Shown in pieces: positions 16,512-26,375 of a DNA stretch of 64,000 nucleotides. Position 1 is the stretch's first letter, and the number at the start of each line of letters is the position of its first letter. Below the pieces are notes generated by a model, which ran no database searches, had not been told where the DNA came from, and saw only the letters and a list, made by a program, of their open reading frames with translations. The stretch is from Allobosea sp. Tri-44 (GTDB taxonomy: Bacteria; Pseudomonadota; Alphaproteobacteria; Rhizobiales; Beijerinckiaceae). The stretch spans positions 186,001-250,000 of the forward strand of contig NZ_NBDP01000053.1 in assembly GCF_004123845.1 (NCBI RefSeq), in the 5' to 3' direction. Both the position numbers and the translations under genes were made by a program.

Positions 16512-18194
16512 TCAGGCGGCCTTGATCTGAGCGAAGAAGGTCGCGACGGCACCTCGCAATGCCTCTGCCTCGCGCGCCAGGTTCTCGGCGGTGCGCAGCG
16601 TGTCGGACGCGGCGCCGGTCGCCTCGCCGGAGGCCGCGGCTAGGCTGTCGAGCGCCAGGGCCGCGGTCGCAGCACCGTCGGCAGTCGCCTGGGCGCTGCG
16701 GGCGATTTCCGAGGTGGTGCTTTTCTGCTGTTCAGTCGCGGCGGCGATGGCAGTGGTGTGCTGCGACACCTCGGTGATCGTCGCGGCGATCGCGCCGATT
16801 GCGTCGACCGCACCCGTGGCCTCGCCGCGGAAGGCCCCGATCTGGCTGGCGATGCTGTTCGTCGCCTCTGCGGTGCGGCTCGCCAGTGTCTTGACCTCGG
16901 TGGCGACGACGGCGAAGCCGCGGCCTGCCTCACCGGCGCGGGCAGCCTCGATCGTCGCATTGAGCGCCAGCAGGTTGGTCTGCGCGGCAATGTCGCGGAT
17001 CAGGTCGACGACGCTGACGATGCGCTCCGAGGCGCGGGCAAGACCGTCGACGCGTTGGCTCACGTCGCGTGCTTCTTGCGCAGCGCCGCTGACCATGGCG
17101 CTGGCCCGCATCACGCGGTTGGCGATTTCGGCGATAGAGCTCGACAGTTCCTCGGCTGCGACCGCGACATGCTGGACCTTGTCGGATGCGTCCTGGGAGG
17201 CGTTCTGCGCACCTCCGATCTGGGTGGTACGGGCGCTGGCGATATCGCTCACCGCCCGAGCGGCACCCTCGAGCGTATGGGCACCGGTCTCGACGGTTTC
17301 GAGAGCATCGGCGAGCCTGGCATCGAAGGCGGCGACGATCTCGGCGATCCGTTGCTGGCGCGCTGCGCGCCCGGCTTCATTGCGCGTGGCGGCGGCTTCG
17401 AGGGCCTCGCGGGCGAGGGCGTTGTCGCGGAAGACCTCGACCGCCCGCGCCATGTCGCCGATCTCGTCCTGGCGGCGCACGAGCGGAATGTTCGTGACCG
17501 GTTCGGCCGCGGCCAGGCTGCGCATGGTCGTCGCGAGCCTGCGCAGCGGGCGGGAGACGCGGCGATGCACGACGAGGATCGTGAGGCCAAGACCGGTCAG
17601 GATCGAGAGGATGCCGACGCCGATCTGCAGGTTGACGTTGTCGCGCTGCATTGTTTCGAGCCTGGTGTCGAGCGCGGCACTACGTCCGTCATAGCTGCCG
17701 GCGATTCGCTTCAGCGTCTCGTTGAGCGCCTTGCGATTATCGCGATTGGCGTCGTCATTGCCGGCTGTGCGCGCCGCCAGCGTGGCGCCCTGGCGCCCGA
17801 GCCGGACGATCTCCCGCCGAAAGCGGACGAATTCCTGAACGCGCGCGTCGAGAGCTTCGAAGGCGGCCCGCTCCTGATCCTCGACGAGCGGCCGCCATTC
17901 GGCCATCAGCAGTTCGATCTCGGCGAGGTTCTGCAGCAGCGGCGGTGCGAAACGCTCGGCCCCTGCGGCGTCTTCGCTCATATAGATGCCACGCGATTCC
18001 ATCACGACCGCGTTCACCAGCCCGTTGATCCGCTCCGCGATCGCGGAGCGGTGCGTGATCGCCTGCATCTCGTTCGTCGTCGTCGCATAACGGCTGAGGC
18101 TGTGGACCCCGAGCCCGATGGCGATAGCGGCGGCTATGACGAGAAGCGATATCGCGGCCAGAATCTGGCTCGAGATGGTGCGAAGCGTGGCCAT
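16512..18194 (-). CDS. Methyl-accepting chemotaxis protein
   Basis: The 560-residue receptor has an N-terminal membrane helix (ILAAISLLVIAAAIAIGLGV), a periplasmic four-helix-type sensor of about 150 residues, a second helix near 190-210 (IGVGILSILTGLGLTILVV), a HAMP domain (RRVSRPLRRLATTMRSLA), and the conserved signalling tip (DLIRDIAAQTNLLALNATIEAARAGE without the flanks). No other chemotaxis gene is in the window, so it is an orphan receptor that would feed a distant Che system. The ligand is unknown. Confidence 0.92.
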   Translation of the reverse strand: MATLRTISSQILAAISLLVIAAAIAIGLGVHSLSRYATTTNEMQAITHRSAIAERINGLVNAVVMESRGIYMSEDAAGAERFAPPLLQNLAEIELLMAEWRPLVEDQERAAFEALDARVQEFVRFRREIVRLGRQGATLAARTAGNDDANRDNRKALNETLKRIAGSYDGRSAALDTRLETMQRDNVNLQIGVGILSILTGLGLTILVVHRRVSRPLRRLATTMRSLAAAEPVTNIPLVRRQDEIGDMARAVEVFRDNALAREALEAAATRNEAGRAARQQRIAEIVAAFDARLADALETVETGAHTLEGAARAVSDIASARTTQIGGAQNASQDASDKVQHVAVAAEELSSSIAEIANRVMRASAMVSGAAQEARDVSQRVDGLARASERIVSVVDLIRDIAAQTNLLALNATIEAARAGEAGRGFAVVATEVKTLASRTAEATNSIASQIGAFRGEATGAVDAIGAIAATITEVSQHTTAIAAATEQQKSTTSEIARSAQATADGAATAALALDSLAAASGEATGAASDTLRTAENLAREAEALRGAVATFFAQIKAA

Positions 18195-18370
18195 CTGTGT
18201 CGCGAGTTAGGAGGCTGCGGCTTTGTCACGGTGCGCAGCTGGGAACCCGCCGGCCACCAAAGCATCGCTCGGTTAAATTTGCGTTGGAGCGCACGCGATA
18301 CGCGTGGGGCGATGCCGCGATCGCGGCTCGCCGGATTGACTTGCGCCGCGCATCCTGTCTTGACCACGCC

Positions 18371-19993
18371 ATGACCGATCTCTCGACCCTCGACGGCCCG
18401 GCGGCGGCCACGGCCCCCCATGCGCGCCGGCGCACCTTCGCCATCATCTCGCACCCGGACGCGGGCAAGACCACGCTGACCGAGAAGCTGCTCTATTTCG
18501 GCGGCGCGATCCAGCTCGCCGGCGAAGTCCGCGCCAAGGCCGGCCGGCGCCAGACCTCATCCGACTGGATGAAGATCGAGCGCCAGCGCGGCATCTCGGT
18601 CGTCACCTCGGTGATGACCTTCGAGTATGACGGGCATGTCTTCAACCTGCTCGACACGCCGGGCCACGAGGACTTCTCGGAAGATACCTACCGCACGCTG
18701 ACCGCTGTCGATTCGGCTGTGATGGTGATCGACGCGGCCAAGGGCATCGAGGCGCGCACCAAGAAGCTGTTCGAAGTCTGCCGTCTCAGAGACATCCCGA
18801 TCGTCACCTTCATCAACAAGGTCGACCGCGAGACGCGCGATCCCTTCGACCTGCTCAACGAGATCGAGACGACGCTGGCGCTCGACGTCGCGCCGATGAC
18901 CTGGCCGGTCGGGCGTGGGCGCGAGTTCGTCGGCACGCTCGACCTCGCCAGCAACACGCTGCGCCGCAACCAGAAGGGCGACGAGAGCGATGCCGGCGAG
19001 AAGGTCGCGGGCGAGGACGACAAGCTCTTCGACGAGCTCTTGCCCAATGGCGCCGTCGACACCTTCCGCGAGGAAGTCTTCCTGGCGCGCGAAGGCTGCA
19101 AGCCCTTCGACCTCGAAGCCTTCCGCGAGGGCCATCTGACCCCGGTCTATTTCGGCGCTGCGCTGCGCGACTATGGCGTGCGCGACCTGATCGATGCCCT
19201 CGGGCGGCTGGCGCCGAGCCCGCGGGCGCAGTCGGCCGACAAGCGGACGATCGAGGCGGGCGAGCCGAAGATGACCGGCTTCGTCTTCAAGATCCAGGCG
19301 AACATGGACCCGAACCATCGCGACCGCATCGCCTTCATGCGGGTGTGCTCGGGCAAGCTCTCGCGCGGGATGAAGGCCCGGCTGGTGCGCACGGGAAAGC
19401 CGCTGCCGCTGAACGCACCGCAATTCTTCTTCGCCCGCGACCGCTCGATCGCCGAGGAGGCCTTTGCCGGCGACATCGTCGGCCTGCCGAACCATGGCAC
19501 ATTGCGCATCGGCGATACGCTGACCGAGGGCGAGGACATCGTCTTCCGAGGCGTGCCCAGCTTCGCGCCGGAGATCCTGCGCCGCGTCAAGCTCAAGGAC
19601 GCGATGAAGGCCAAGAAGCTGCGCGAGGCGCTGCAGCAGATGGCGGAGGAAGGCGTGGTCCAGCTCTTCCTGCCGCATGATGGCGCCCCCGCGATCGTCG
19701 GCGTCGTCGGCGCCCTCCAGCTCGACGTGCTCAAGGAGCGCATGGAGGCGGAATATTCGCTTCCGGTCGATTTCGAGCCCTGCCAATTCGCCATCGCGCG
19801 CTGGATCTCGAGCGAGGACAAGGCGGCCTTGCAGAAATTCGTCGGCGCCAAGCCGTCCTCGATGGCCGACGATCTCGACGGCGATCCGGTGTTCATGGCC
19901 TCGTCGCAGTTCACTCTGAAATACGATGCCGAGCGCGCGCCGGAGATCAGTTTCTCCGACGTGAAGGACTATCAGAAGGTGGCGGGAGGCTGA
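18371..19993 (+). CDS. prfC: Peptide chain release factor 3
   Basis: The 540-residue GTPase has G1 SHPDAGKT near residues 27-34, a RQRGISV switch region, G3 DTPGHEDF and G4 NKVDR, followed by EF-Tu-like domain 2 and an RF3 C-terminal domain. RF3 uses GTP to release RF1 and RF2 from the ribosome after peptide release. The start at 18371 (MTDLSTLDG) is supported by homology of the N-terminus; a longer frame to 18197 lies in the promoter region shared with the divergent receptor gene. No strong ribosome binding site is seen. Confidence 0.93.
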   Translation: MTDLSTLDGPAAATAPHARRRTFAIISHPDAGKTTLTEKLLYFGGAIQLAGEVRAKAGRRQTSSDWMKIERQRGISVVTSVMTFEYDGHVFNLLDTPGHEDFSEDTYRTLTAVDSAVMVIDAAKGIEARTKKLFEVCRLRDIPIVTFINKVDRETRDPFDLLNEIETTLALDVAPMTWPVGRGREFVGTLDLASNTLRRNQKGDESDAGEKVAGEDDKLFDELLPNGAVDTFREEVFLAREGCKPFDLEAFREGHLTPVYFGAALRDYGVRDLIDALGRLAPSPRAQSADKRTIEAGEPKMTGFVFKIQANMDPNHRDRIAFMRVCSGKLSRGMKARLVRTGKPLPLNAPQFFFARDRSIAEEAFAGDIVGLPNHGTLRIGDTLTEGEDIVFRGVPSFAPEILRRVKLKDAMKAKKLREALQQMAEEGVVQLFLPHDGAPAIVGVVGALQLDVLKERMEAEYSLPVDFEPCQFAIARWISSEDKAALQKFVGAKPSSMADDLDGDPVFMASSQFTLKYDAERAPEISFSDVKDYQKVAGG

Positions 19994-20019
19994 GGACAGC
20001 GCCAGCGGGCATCATGGAA

Positions 20020-20055
20020 ATACGTATCGTTTGATGCTATCTTTGATGCGTATCG
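20020..20055 (+). promoter_or_regulatory. Repeat-rich operator of the vapBC operon
   Basis: The 50 bp before vapB hold an ATACGTAT palindrome (20020-20027). There are two TTTGATGC direct repeats (20030-20037 and 20042-20049, 12 bp apart) and two CGTATCG copies (20023-20029 and 20049-20055). Such repeats are usual for VapB-VapC autoregulation. A GGAGGG ribosome binding site follows. Confidence 0.5.
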
Positions 20056-20068
20056 GAGGGTATGCCTC

Positions 20069-20266
20069 ATGCGAACGACCGTGACGCTCGATGATGAGCT
20101 TATCGAGAAGGCCCAGTTCTATACAGGGATCACCGAACGCTCGGTGCTGCTGCGAGAAGCGCTGACCGCGTTGATCCAGCGAGAAGCCGCGCGAAGAGCG
20201 ATCAAGCTGGGTGGCTCAGATCCCAATGCGGCTGCGGCACCGCGCAGGCGTCAGCCTGCGGCGTGA
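20069..20266 (+). CDS. vapB: VapB-type antitoxin
   Basis: The 65-residue protein has MRTTVTLDDELIEKA and SVLLREALTALIQREAARR, the ribbon-helix-helix layout of the DUF2191/VapB antitoxin family. The first strand binds DNA and the C-terminal tail neutralises the toxin. Its stop overlaps the VapC start by four bases (GTGA), the usual antitoxin-first arrangement. It probably represses its own operon through the repeats at 20020-20055. Confidence 0.88.
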   Translation: MRTTVTLDDELIEKAQFYTGITERSVLLREALTALIQREAARRAIKLGGSDPNAAAAPRRRQPAA

Positions 20267-20628
20267 TCCTGCTCGATGCCTCGGTCTGGATCGACCATCT
20301 GCGGCGCAGCGAGCCCCGTCTGGTCGGGATGTTGTCGGAGGGGGATATCCTGATCCACCCTTTCGTGACGGCCGAGGTGGCGCTCGGTTCGATCGCACGG
20401 CGTGATACCGTGATAGCTGTACTCGACGCGCTTCCCCAGGCGCCGGTCGCGACACATGGCGAAGTCATGCGCCTGATAGAGCACGAGCGCCTGCATGGAC
20501 TCGGCATCGGTTACGTCGATGCCCATCTCCTGGCGTCCGCCCGTCTTGCCGACGCTGGCCTCTGGAGCAGAGATCGCCGATTGCTCGCTGCAGCGGAGCG
20601 GCTGGGCGTCGCAGCCGAGGTAACCTAA
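20263..20628 (+). CDS. vapC: VapC-type PIN-domain ribonuclease toxin
   Basis: The 121-residue PIN domain has the four acidic active-site positions: Asp5 (LLDASVWID), Glu38 (TAEVALG), Asp86 (GYVDAHLL) and Asp104 (WSRDRRLL). VapC toxins are magnesium-dependent endoribonucleases, often cutting initiator tRNA or the 23S sarcin-ricin loop. The GTG start overlaps the antitoxin stop. All catalytic residues are present, so it should be active when VapB is lost. Confidence 0.9.
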   Translation: MILLDASVWIDHLRRSEPRLVGMLSEGDILIHPFVTAEVALGSIARRDTVIAVLDALPQAPVATHGEVMRLIEHERLHGLGIGYVDAHLLASARLADAGLWSRDRRLLAAAERLGVAAEVT

Positions 20629-20637
20629 GTCCCAGCC

Positions 20638-22086
20638 ATGCGACGAGACGGTGAGATTCCCAGACGATCGTGGCGCCGCCGCGGGCTCCGGCTCCTGTGG
20701 GGCGCCGCGGCATTGCTTGCTCTCGTCACCGTGCTGCTGGCCGTCATCCTCTATCCGACACTGAAGCCTTACCCGAAGGCGAATGTCCCGGCAGCGCTCT
20801 CTCAGCGGGACCGAAATCTGCAGGACCTCGCGCATTTGCGGCGTCTGCCGGAAGTCGAACGCAGCTTCACGGCGCAAACCCGGGTGGCATTCGATCAGGC
20901 GATCGCTGCGATCGAGACGCGAGCCGGCGATCTCGACCGGGCCGGCCTGGCGATGGCAGCGGCGAAGGCGGTAGCTTTCGCGGACAACGGCCATACCAAC
21001 GTGCTCGGGCTCGCTGGCGACTACGGCTTCAATGCCGTGCCGATCCGTCTCGGCTGGCTTGCCGACGGGCTGTTCGTGATCGCAGCCGACGAGGAGCGAC
21101 GCCATCTTCTCGGCGGACAGGTCCTGGTCGTGAACGGGCGCGCAACCGCTGCGCTGGTGGAAACTTTGCGCCGCTATGTCGGCGGTCCCGCCAATCTCGC
21201 CCGGGAGTTCGTACCGAACCTCCTGATCTCGCCGGAATTGCTCCATGCAGCCGGCCTCGCCGAAACGGCGAATGGCAGCACCTTCGAAATCCGCCTGGCA
21301 GATGGGAGCGCCGCGTCGGTCGATCTTGCGGCCGAGGCCGCCAGGCACCCGCCCTTGACCTCCCAGTCCTGGCCGAAGCGCAATCTGAGCCCGGCTGTCG
21401 AAGCCCGCCCGGCCCGGTGGCGGCATGTCCTCGACGGTGTCGCGCTGCCGGCCTACCTCTCGGGCCCTGACAGGAACTACTGGCACGACTATCCGGCGGC
21501 CGATCTGCTCTATGTCCAGATCAACCGCGTCGCTGATCAGATGCCGGTCGGTGCATCCCTGTACCTGTCCGGCTTGCTCGACGAAGCCGCGAAGAAACCC
21601 ATTCGCAACGCGGTCGTCGACCTGCGCTTCAACCGAGGCGGCGACTATACCTTGACGGCCGATTTCACACGCCGGCTACCGCAGCTCCTGCCTCCGAACG
21701 GCAGGCTTTTCATCCTGACAAGCGCCAACACCTTCTCGGCCGCGATCAGCACGGCGGCGAGGCTGAAGCATTTCGCCGGAGTGCGAGCCATTCTCGTAGG
21801 CGAGGCCATGGGTGACCGCCCGCAGTTCTGGGGCGAAGGCGGGCTCACTCTGTTGCCGAACGCGAAGATTGCGGTCCGCTACACCACGGCGTTCCACGAT
21901 TGGGAGCATGGCTGCAACCTGTCGCAGATCACGACCTGCTTCCTGCTGAATTACGTCTATGGCGTGCCGGCAGGGTCGCTTCAGCCGACGGTGACGATCG
22001 TGCCGAGCTTTGCCGACTATGCCGCCGGCAAGGATCCCGTGATGGCCGAAGTCATGCGGCAGCTGGCATCAGGCCAGGGGCGCTGA
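20638..22086 (+). CDS. Membrane-anchored S41-peptidase-like protein
   Basis: The 482-residue protein has one N-terminal membrane helix (LLWGAAALLALVTVLLAVILY), so the rest is probably periplasmic. Near residue 325 it has NAVVDLRFNRGGDY and near 360 LFILTSANTFSAAIS. These match the DLRxNxGG strand and the nucleophile-bearing TSxxTxSA segment of tail-specific (S41/Prc-type) proteases. A canonical catalytic lysine and a PDZ domain are not obvious, so activity is uncertain. It begins nine bases after vapC without a visible ribosome binding site. Confidence 0.6.
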   Translation: MRRDGEIPRRSWRRRGLRLLWGAAALLALVTVLLAVILYPTLKPYPKANVPAALSQRDRNLQDLAHLRRLPEVERSFTAQTRVAFDQAIAAIETRAGDLDRAGLAMAAAKAVAFADNGHTNVLGLAGDYGFNAVPIRLGWLADGLFVIAADEERRHLLGGQVLVVNGRATAALVETLRRYVGGPANLAREFVPNLLISPELLHAAGLAETANGSTFEIRLADGSAASVDLAAEAARHPPLTSQSWPKRNLSPAVEARPARWRHVLDGVALPAYLSGPDRNYWHDYPAADLLYVQINRVADQMPVGASLYLSGLLDEAAKKPIRNAVVDLRFNRGGDYTLTADFTRRLPQLLPPNGRLFILTSANTFSAAISTAARLKHFAGVRAILVGEAMGDRPQFWGEGGLTLLPNAKIAVRYTTAFHDWEHGCNLSQITTCFLLNYVYGVPAGSLQPTVTIVPSFADYAAGKDPVMAEVMRQLASGQGR

Positions 22087-22106
22087 GGCGCCGTATCCGC
22101 CTCAGC
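22082..22106. terminator. Bidirectional hairpin across two convergent stop codons
   Basis: A perfect 9-bp stem (GCTGAGGCG at 22082-22090 with CGCCTCAGC at 22098-22106) and a 7-nt loop span both the TGA of the S41-like gene and the stop of the opposite gene. No U-tract follows on either side, so termination strength is uncertain. Confidence 0.4.
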
Positions 22107-23325
22107 CCTGCCAGCGGCTCAGCGCCTCGGCGATGGTCCGGTTCCCCGCACCACCCTTCTCGAAGGTGATGATGCCGCGCCGACCGGAGGCGAAGCGCAC
22201 CGGCAGGTCGATCCAGTTGCGGTTGCGCAGCAGGTCGAGATTGCGCTCGGCCTCGACCGGGACGTTCGACAGGGCCGCGACGAAGAGGTTCTCGCCCAGT
22301 GCCGAGGAAATCGCCGAAAGCGGGGCGCCGCGCTCGCCCTCTTCGAGCTTGAACTGCGGCACGCCGACCTCGCGGATCGCATCGTTCGCCGCTTCGCCGG
22401 TGGTGGTGAAGCGCATGCCGATGATGTGCGAGGCCGGGAAGGCCGGGTCGGTGTTGCGCCGGATGGTGAAGTCGAGCGAGAGCCCGGCCTCGGCGACCTC
22501 GATGGTGCTGCGGACGATGGTTTCGACCGGCTGGCCGGGGCCGGCGATGTCGCTGTCCAGCCGCCAGAGGACGCGCCCCTGGACAATGCGCGGCTGCGCG
22601 TCCGGCACCTCGATGTAGAGGATGGCGCGCTGAGCCACGGCGATGTCGCTGCCCGGCTGGGCGCCGGCCTGCTGGTTCGGGCGCTGGCCGGTCTGCGGGT
22701 TCGGCGTCGGTGCCGGCTCGCCCCCGGCGCGCTCGCTGATTTTGCCGGCCTGGTCGGGCTGTGGGGCCGGCGCCTGCGCCTCGACCCGCTGCCGGACCGG
22801 CTGGTCCTGCGGCGCGATCTTGTTGACGTAATAAGCCGAGCCGGCGATCACCGCGACGGCGAGCGCGACGCCGCCGCCGACGATCGCGGTGCGGACATGG
22901 CCGGGATCGACGCTGCGCTTGCGCGGCGGCGCGACGCGCGGACGGATCGGCTGCGCATCCTCCTGGGATGCCGCCCGCTCGTCGAAGCGCGGCGTCTCCT
23001 GCGGGAGGCCCTGGCGCGGCTTCGGCTCGGGTTGCGGGCGTGTAATGGGAGACGCAGGCGCGGGCGCCGGCTCGTCCGCGGGCAAGGGCGGCAGGCTCGG
23101 CTCGATCGCCTCGGCGAGCGCGATCTCGGCCTCGATGCGGGACACGGCCTCGTCGAGCGAGAGCCGCTCGCGCGTGATGTCGGCTTCGGAGAGCGGCGGA
23201 TCGAGGCTGCGCAATTGCCCGAGCAGCGCCGTGCGCGCCCGATCGTAGACGGAGCGGCGCGCTTCCGGCGACTTGTCGGTCAGTCCAGCGATCGCACGCG
23301 CCAGAATGGGGTGGAAATCGGCCAT
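22102..23325 (-). CDS. Single-pass membrane protein of unknown function
   Basis: The 407-residue protein starts with a helical domain (MADFHPILARAIAGLTDKSPEARRSVYDRAR). A Pro-rich basic linker follows, then one membrane helix (AIVGGGVALAVAVIAGSAYYV near residue 150), a second Pro/Gln-rich stretch and a C-terminal domain of about 180 residues. Proteins with this layout are common in Hyphomicrobiales next to purA; I know no function. ATG 23325 is preferred over an upstream ATG three codons earlier. It starts 31 bp after the purA stop in the same direction, so the two are likely co-transcribed. Confidence 0.7.
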   Translation of the reverse strand: MADFHPILARAIAGLTDKSPEARRSVYDRARTALLGQLRSLDPPLSEADITRERLSLDEAVSRIEAEIALAEAIEPSLPPLPADEPAPAPASPITRPQPEPKPRQGLPQETPRFDERAASQEDAQPIRPRVAPPRKRSVDPGHVRTAIVGGGVALAVAVIAGSAYYVNKIAPQDQPVRQRVEAQAPAPQPDQAGKISERAGGEPAPTPNPQTGQRPNQQAGAQPGSDIAVAQRAILYIEVPDAQPRIVQGRVLWRLDSDIAGPGQPVETIVRSTIEVAEAGLSLDFTIRRNTDPAFPASHIIGMRFTTTGEAANDAIREVGVPQFKLEEGERGAPLSAISSALGENLFVAALSNVPVEAERNLDLLRNRNWIDLPVRFASGRRGIITFEKGGAGNRTIAEALSRWQG

Positions 23326-23356
23326 TGGCCTCACATGTCCGCGTTGTTCGGGTCCG

Positions 23357-24649
<1,293 letters not shown>

Positions 24650-24955
24650 GGTGGTGATTCCCTCTCGCTGACTTACAGGGCCAGCGCGAGCTCCTATCGC
24701 CCGATCGGGATCGGTCGATTTCGGAAACCACACTGACGCAAGCGCCCGCACGAACAAAAACCCCGGCGCAAGGCCGGGGTTTCGGGTGGGTCCTTGCAAG
24801 CTCTCTTCGGCCAAGAGCATGGCAAGGTCAAGGCTGACGGCGGCAAAGCCGGGGAAAGAATTTTTCGGGACGCTGTCGATTCTGCCGTTTCTCCTTCGAC
24901 GCCTGGGCAGAAGGGGCAGCGCAGCGCTGCTCGGCGGATCACCAGGAGAAGCAGC
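24650..24955. other. Intergenic region between purA and the RibD-like gene
   Basis: This 306-bp divergent spacer holds the purA promoter region and a strong hairpin (24758-24782). No coding frame here looks real. The stretch 24783-24940 contains GC-rich hairpin-forming segments but no tRNA or riboswitch I recognise. Confidence 0.5.
24753..24782 (-). terminator. Terminator hairpin oriented on the minus strand, without an upstream gene
   Basis: A perfect 10-bp stem (24758-24767 with 24773-24782) with a 5-nt loop is followed, on the minus strand, by five T (CCCCGG stem then TTTTTG). No minus-strand gene lies immediately upstream of it (higher coordinates). It may terminate a small RNA made from 24783-24955, or insulate purA from antisense transcription. 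Confidence 0.6.
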
Positions 24956-25522
24956 ATGCGCAAGCTCGTCGTCACCCAATACATCTCGCTCGACGGCGTT
25001 ATCGAGGACCCGGTTGGGATGGAGAATTCCGGCCTCGGGGACTGGACCGGGCCATTCTCGCGCGGGCCGGAAGGCGAGCGGCTGAAGCAGGAAGAGCTCG
25101 ATGCCGCGGATTCGCTGCTGCTCGGCCGGCGAACCTATGACGCCTTCGCCGCGGTCTGGCCGTACGTCACCGACAGCCCCTTCGCCGACCAGATCAACGC
25201 GCTGCCGAAGCATGTCGCCTCGACGACGCTGACGACCGCCGATTGGCAGGGCACCTCGATCCTTGCAGGCGACGCGCTCGCTGCCATCGCTGCGCTGAAG
25301 GAAGAGCGCGGCGGCGACATCCTGGTCTATGGCAGTCTGAAGCTCGTCCATGGCCTGCAGCGCGCCGGCCTGGTCGATGCCTACAATCTGATGGTCTATC
25401 CGGTCGCGCTCGGCGCCGGCGGGCGGCTCTTCGCCGCTGGTGTGCGCAGCAATCTGGCACTCGCTGGGGCCAAGACCCTGGGCGAGGGCATCCAGTGGCT
25501 GCGCTACGAGGCCAGGCGCTGA
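24956..25522 (+). CDS. RibD C-terminal/dihydrofolate-reductase-like protein
   Basis: The 188-residue protein matches the RibD_C family: MRKLVVTQYISLDGVIEDP at the start, LLLGRRTYDAFAAVWP, and GGDILVYGSLKLVHGLQRAGLVD for NADPH binding. Stand-alone members are reductases of unknown substrate. They are frequent in soil bacteria and not involved in riboflavin synthesis. An AGGAGAAG site sits six bases before the ATG. Confidence 0.88.
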   Translation: MRKLVVTQYISLDGVIEDPVGMENSGLGDWTGPFSRGPEGERLKQEELDAADSLLLGRRTYDAFAAVWPYVTDSPFADQINALPKHVASTTLTTADWQGTSILAGDALAAIAALKEERGGDILVYGSLKLVHGLQRAGLVDAYNLMVYPVALGAGGRLFAAGVRSNLALAGAKTLGEGIQWLRYEARR

Positions 25523-25560
25523 CGGGCAGGGCAGCCCTGCGGCCGCGGCGGTTGCGGGCA

Positions 25561-25586
25561 GGCGCCGGGAGGATTAACCCGGCGCC
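25561..25586 (+). repeat. Hairpin in the leader of the phosphatase gene
   Basis: GGCGCCGGG (25561-25569) pairs perfectly with CCCGGCGCC (25578-25586) around an 8-nt A/T-rich loop. It lies between the RibD-like gene and the phosphatase ATG at 25611. There is no U-tract, so it may stabilise mRNA or attenuate rather than terminate. Confidence 0.4.
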
Positions 25587-25610
25587 ATCAGCCCCGTGGG
25601 ACCGAAACCG

Positions 25611-26189
25611 ATGCAGCCGATCGCCATTTCAATCCTCACCATCTGCGGGATCGAGGAACTGCCGGCGCAGAGCGCACGCAAGGTCAGCCATGTGCTGTCA
25701 CTGCTCGATCCCGACCTGCCGGAGATCGAGTCCTTTGCGGCCTATAACGCCCACGAACGCGTGACGCTGCGCTTCCACGATATCATCACGCCGCAGGAAG
25801 GCCGCGTGCATCCGACGGAAGCGCACGTCGCCGAGATTCTCGACTTCGGCGCCAGCTTGCGTGAGACGGCGCTGAAGCGTCAGGAGGGACATCTCCTCGT
25901 CCATTGCCATATGGGCATCTCGCGCTCGACCGCGGCGATGCTGTCCCTGATGGCGCAGGTCCATGCCGATGAAAGCGAGGATGCGCTGTTCGCGCGCCTG
26001 CGCACCATCCGGCCGCAGGCCTGGCCGAACTCGGTGATGATCGGCTTCGCCGACACGCAACTGAAGCGCGGCGGCCGGCTCAGCGCGGCGCTCGGCCGGC
26101 ACTATGCCCATCAGCTCGAGGCGCAGCCGCGTTATCGCCAGTGGATGGCCGATCTCGGCCGCGGCACCGAGGTCGCAATGGCGGGCTGA
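25611..26189 (+). CDS. Dual-specificity/tyrosine-phosphatase-like protein
   Basis: The 192-residue protein has the Cys-x5-Arg phosphatase loop HCHMGISRS (Cys99, Arg105). A preceding RFHDIITPQEG segment could hold the general-acid Asp. The family includes small bacterial dual-specificity-like phosphatases, sometimes annotated as protein-tyrosine phosphatases. I prefer ATG 25611 to the GTG at 25596. The substrate is unknown. It follows the RibD-like gene by 88 bp with a hairpin between. Confidence 0.82.
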   Translation: MQPIAISILTICGIEELPAQSARKVSHVLSLLDPDLPEIESFAAYNAHERVTLRFHDIITPQEGRVHPTEAHVAEILDFGASLRETALKRQEGHLLVHCHMGISRSTAAMLSLMAQVHADESEDALFARLRTIRPQAWPNSVMIGFADTQLKRGGRLSAALGRHYAHQLEAQPRYRQWMADLGRGTEVAMAG

Positions 26190-26375
26190 CCGCTTTCCCC
26201 AAAACTTCTCGCTCGTACTCCTCCGACCGTCGTCAGTCATCTGGAGCATGGCTGTTTTGCCGTGTTAGCAGAATGAGTTGACGGCGATCGGCCGTATGAC
26301 ATGAGAACGGGCGGCGAACGGCAATGGCATGAGCCATGCTTGCAAAAGAACGCCGCAGGCTGGGGAACGACAATC

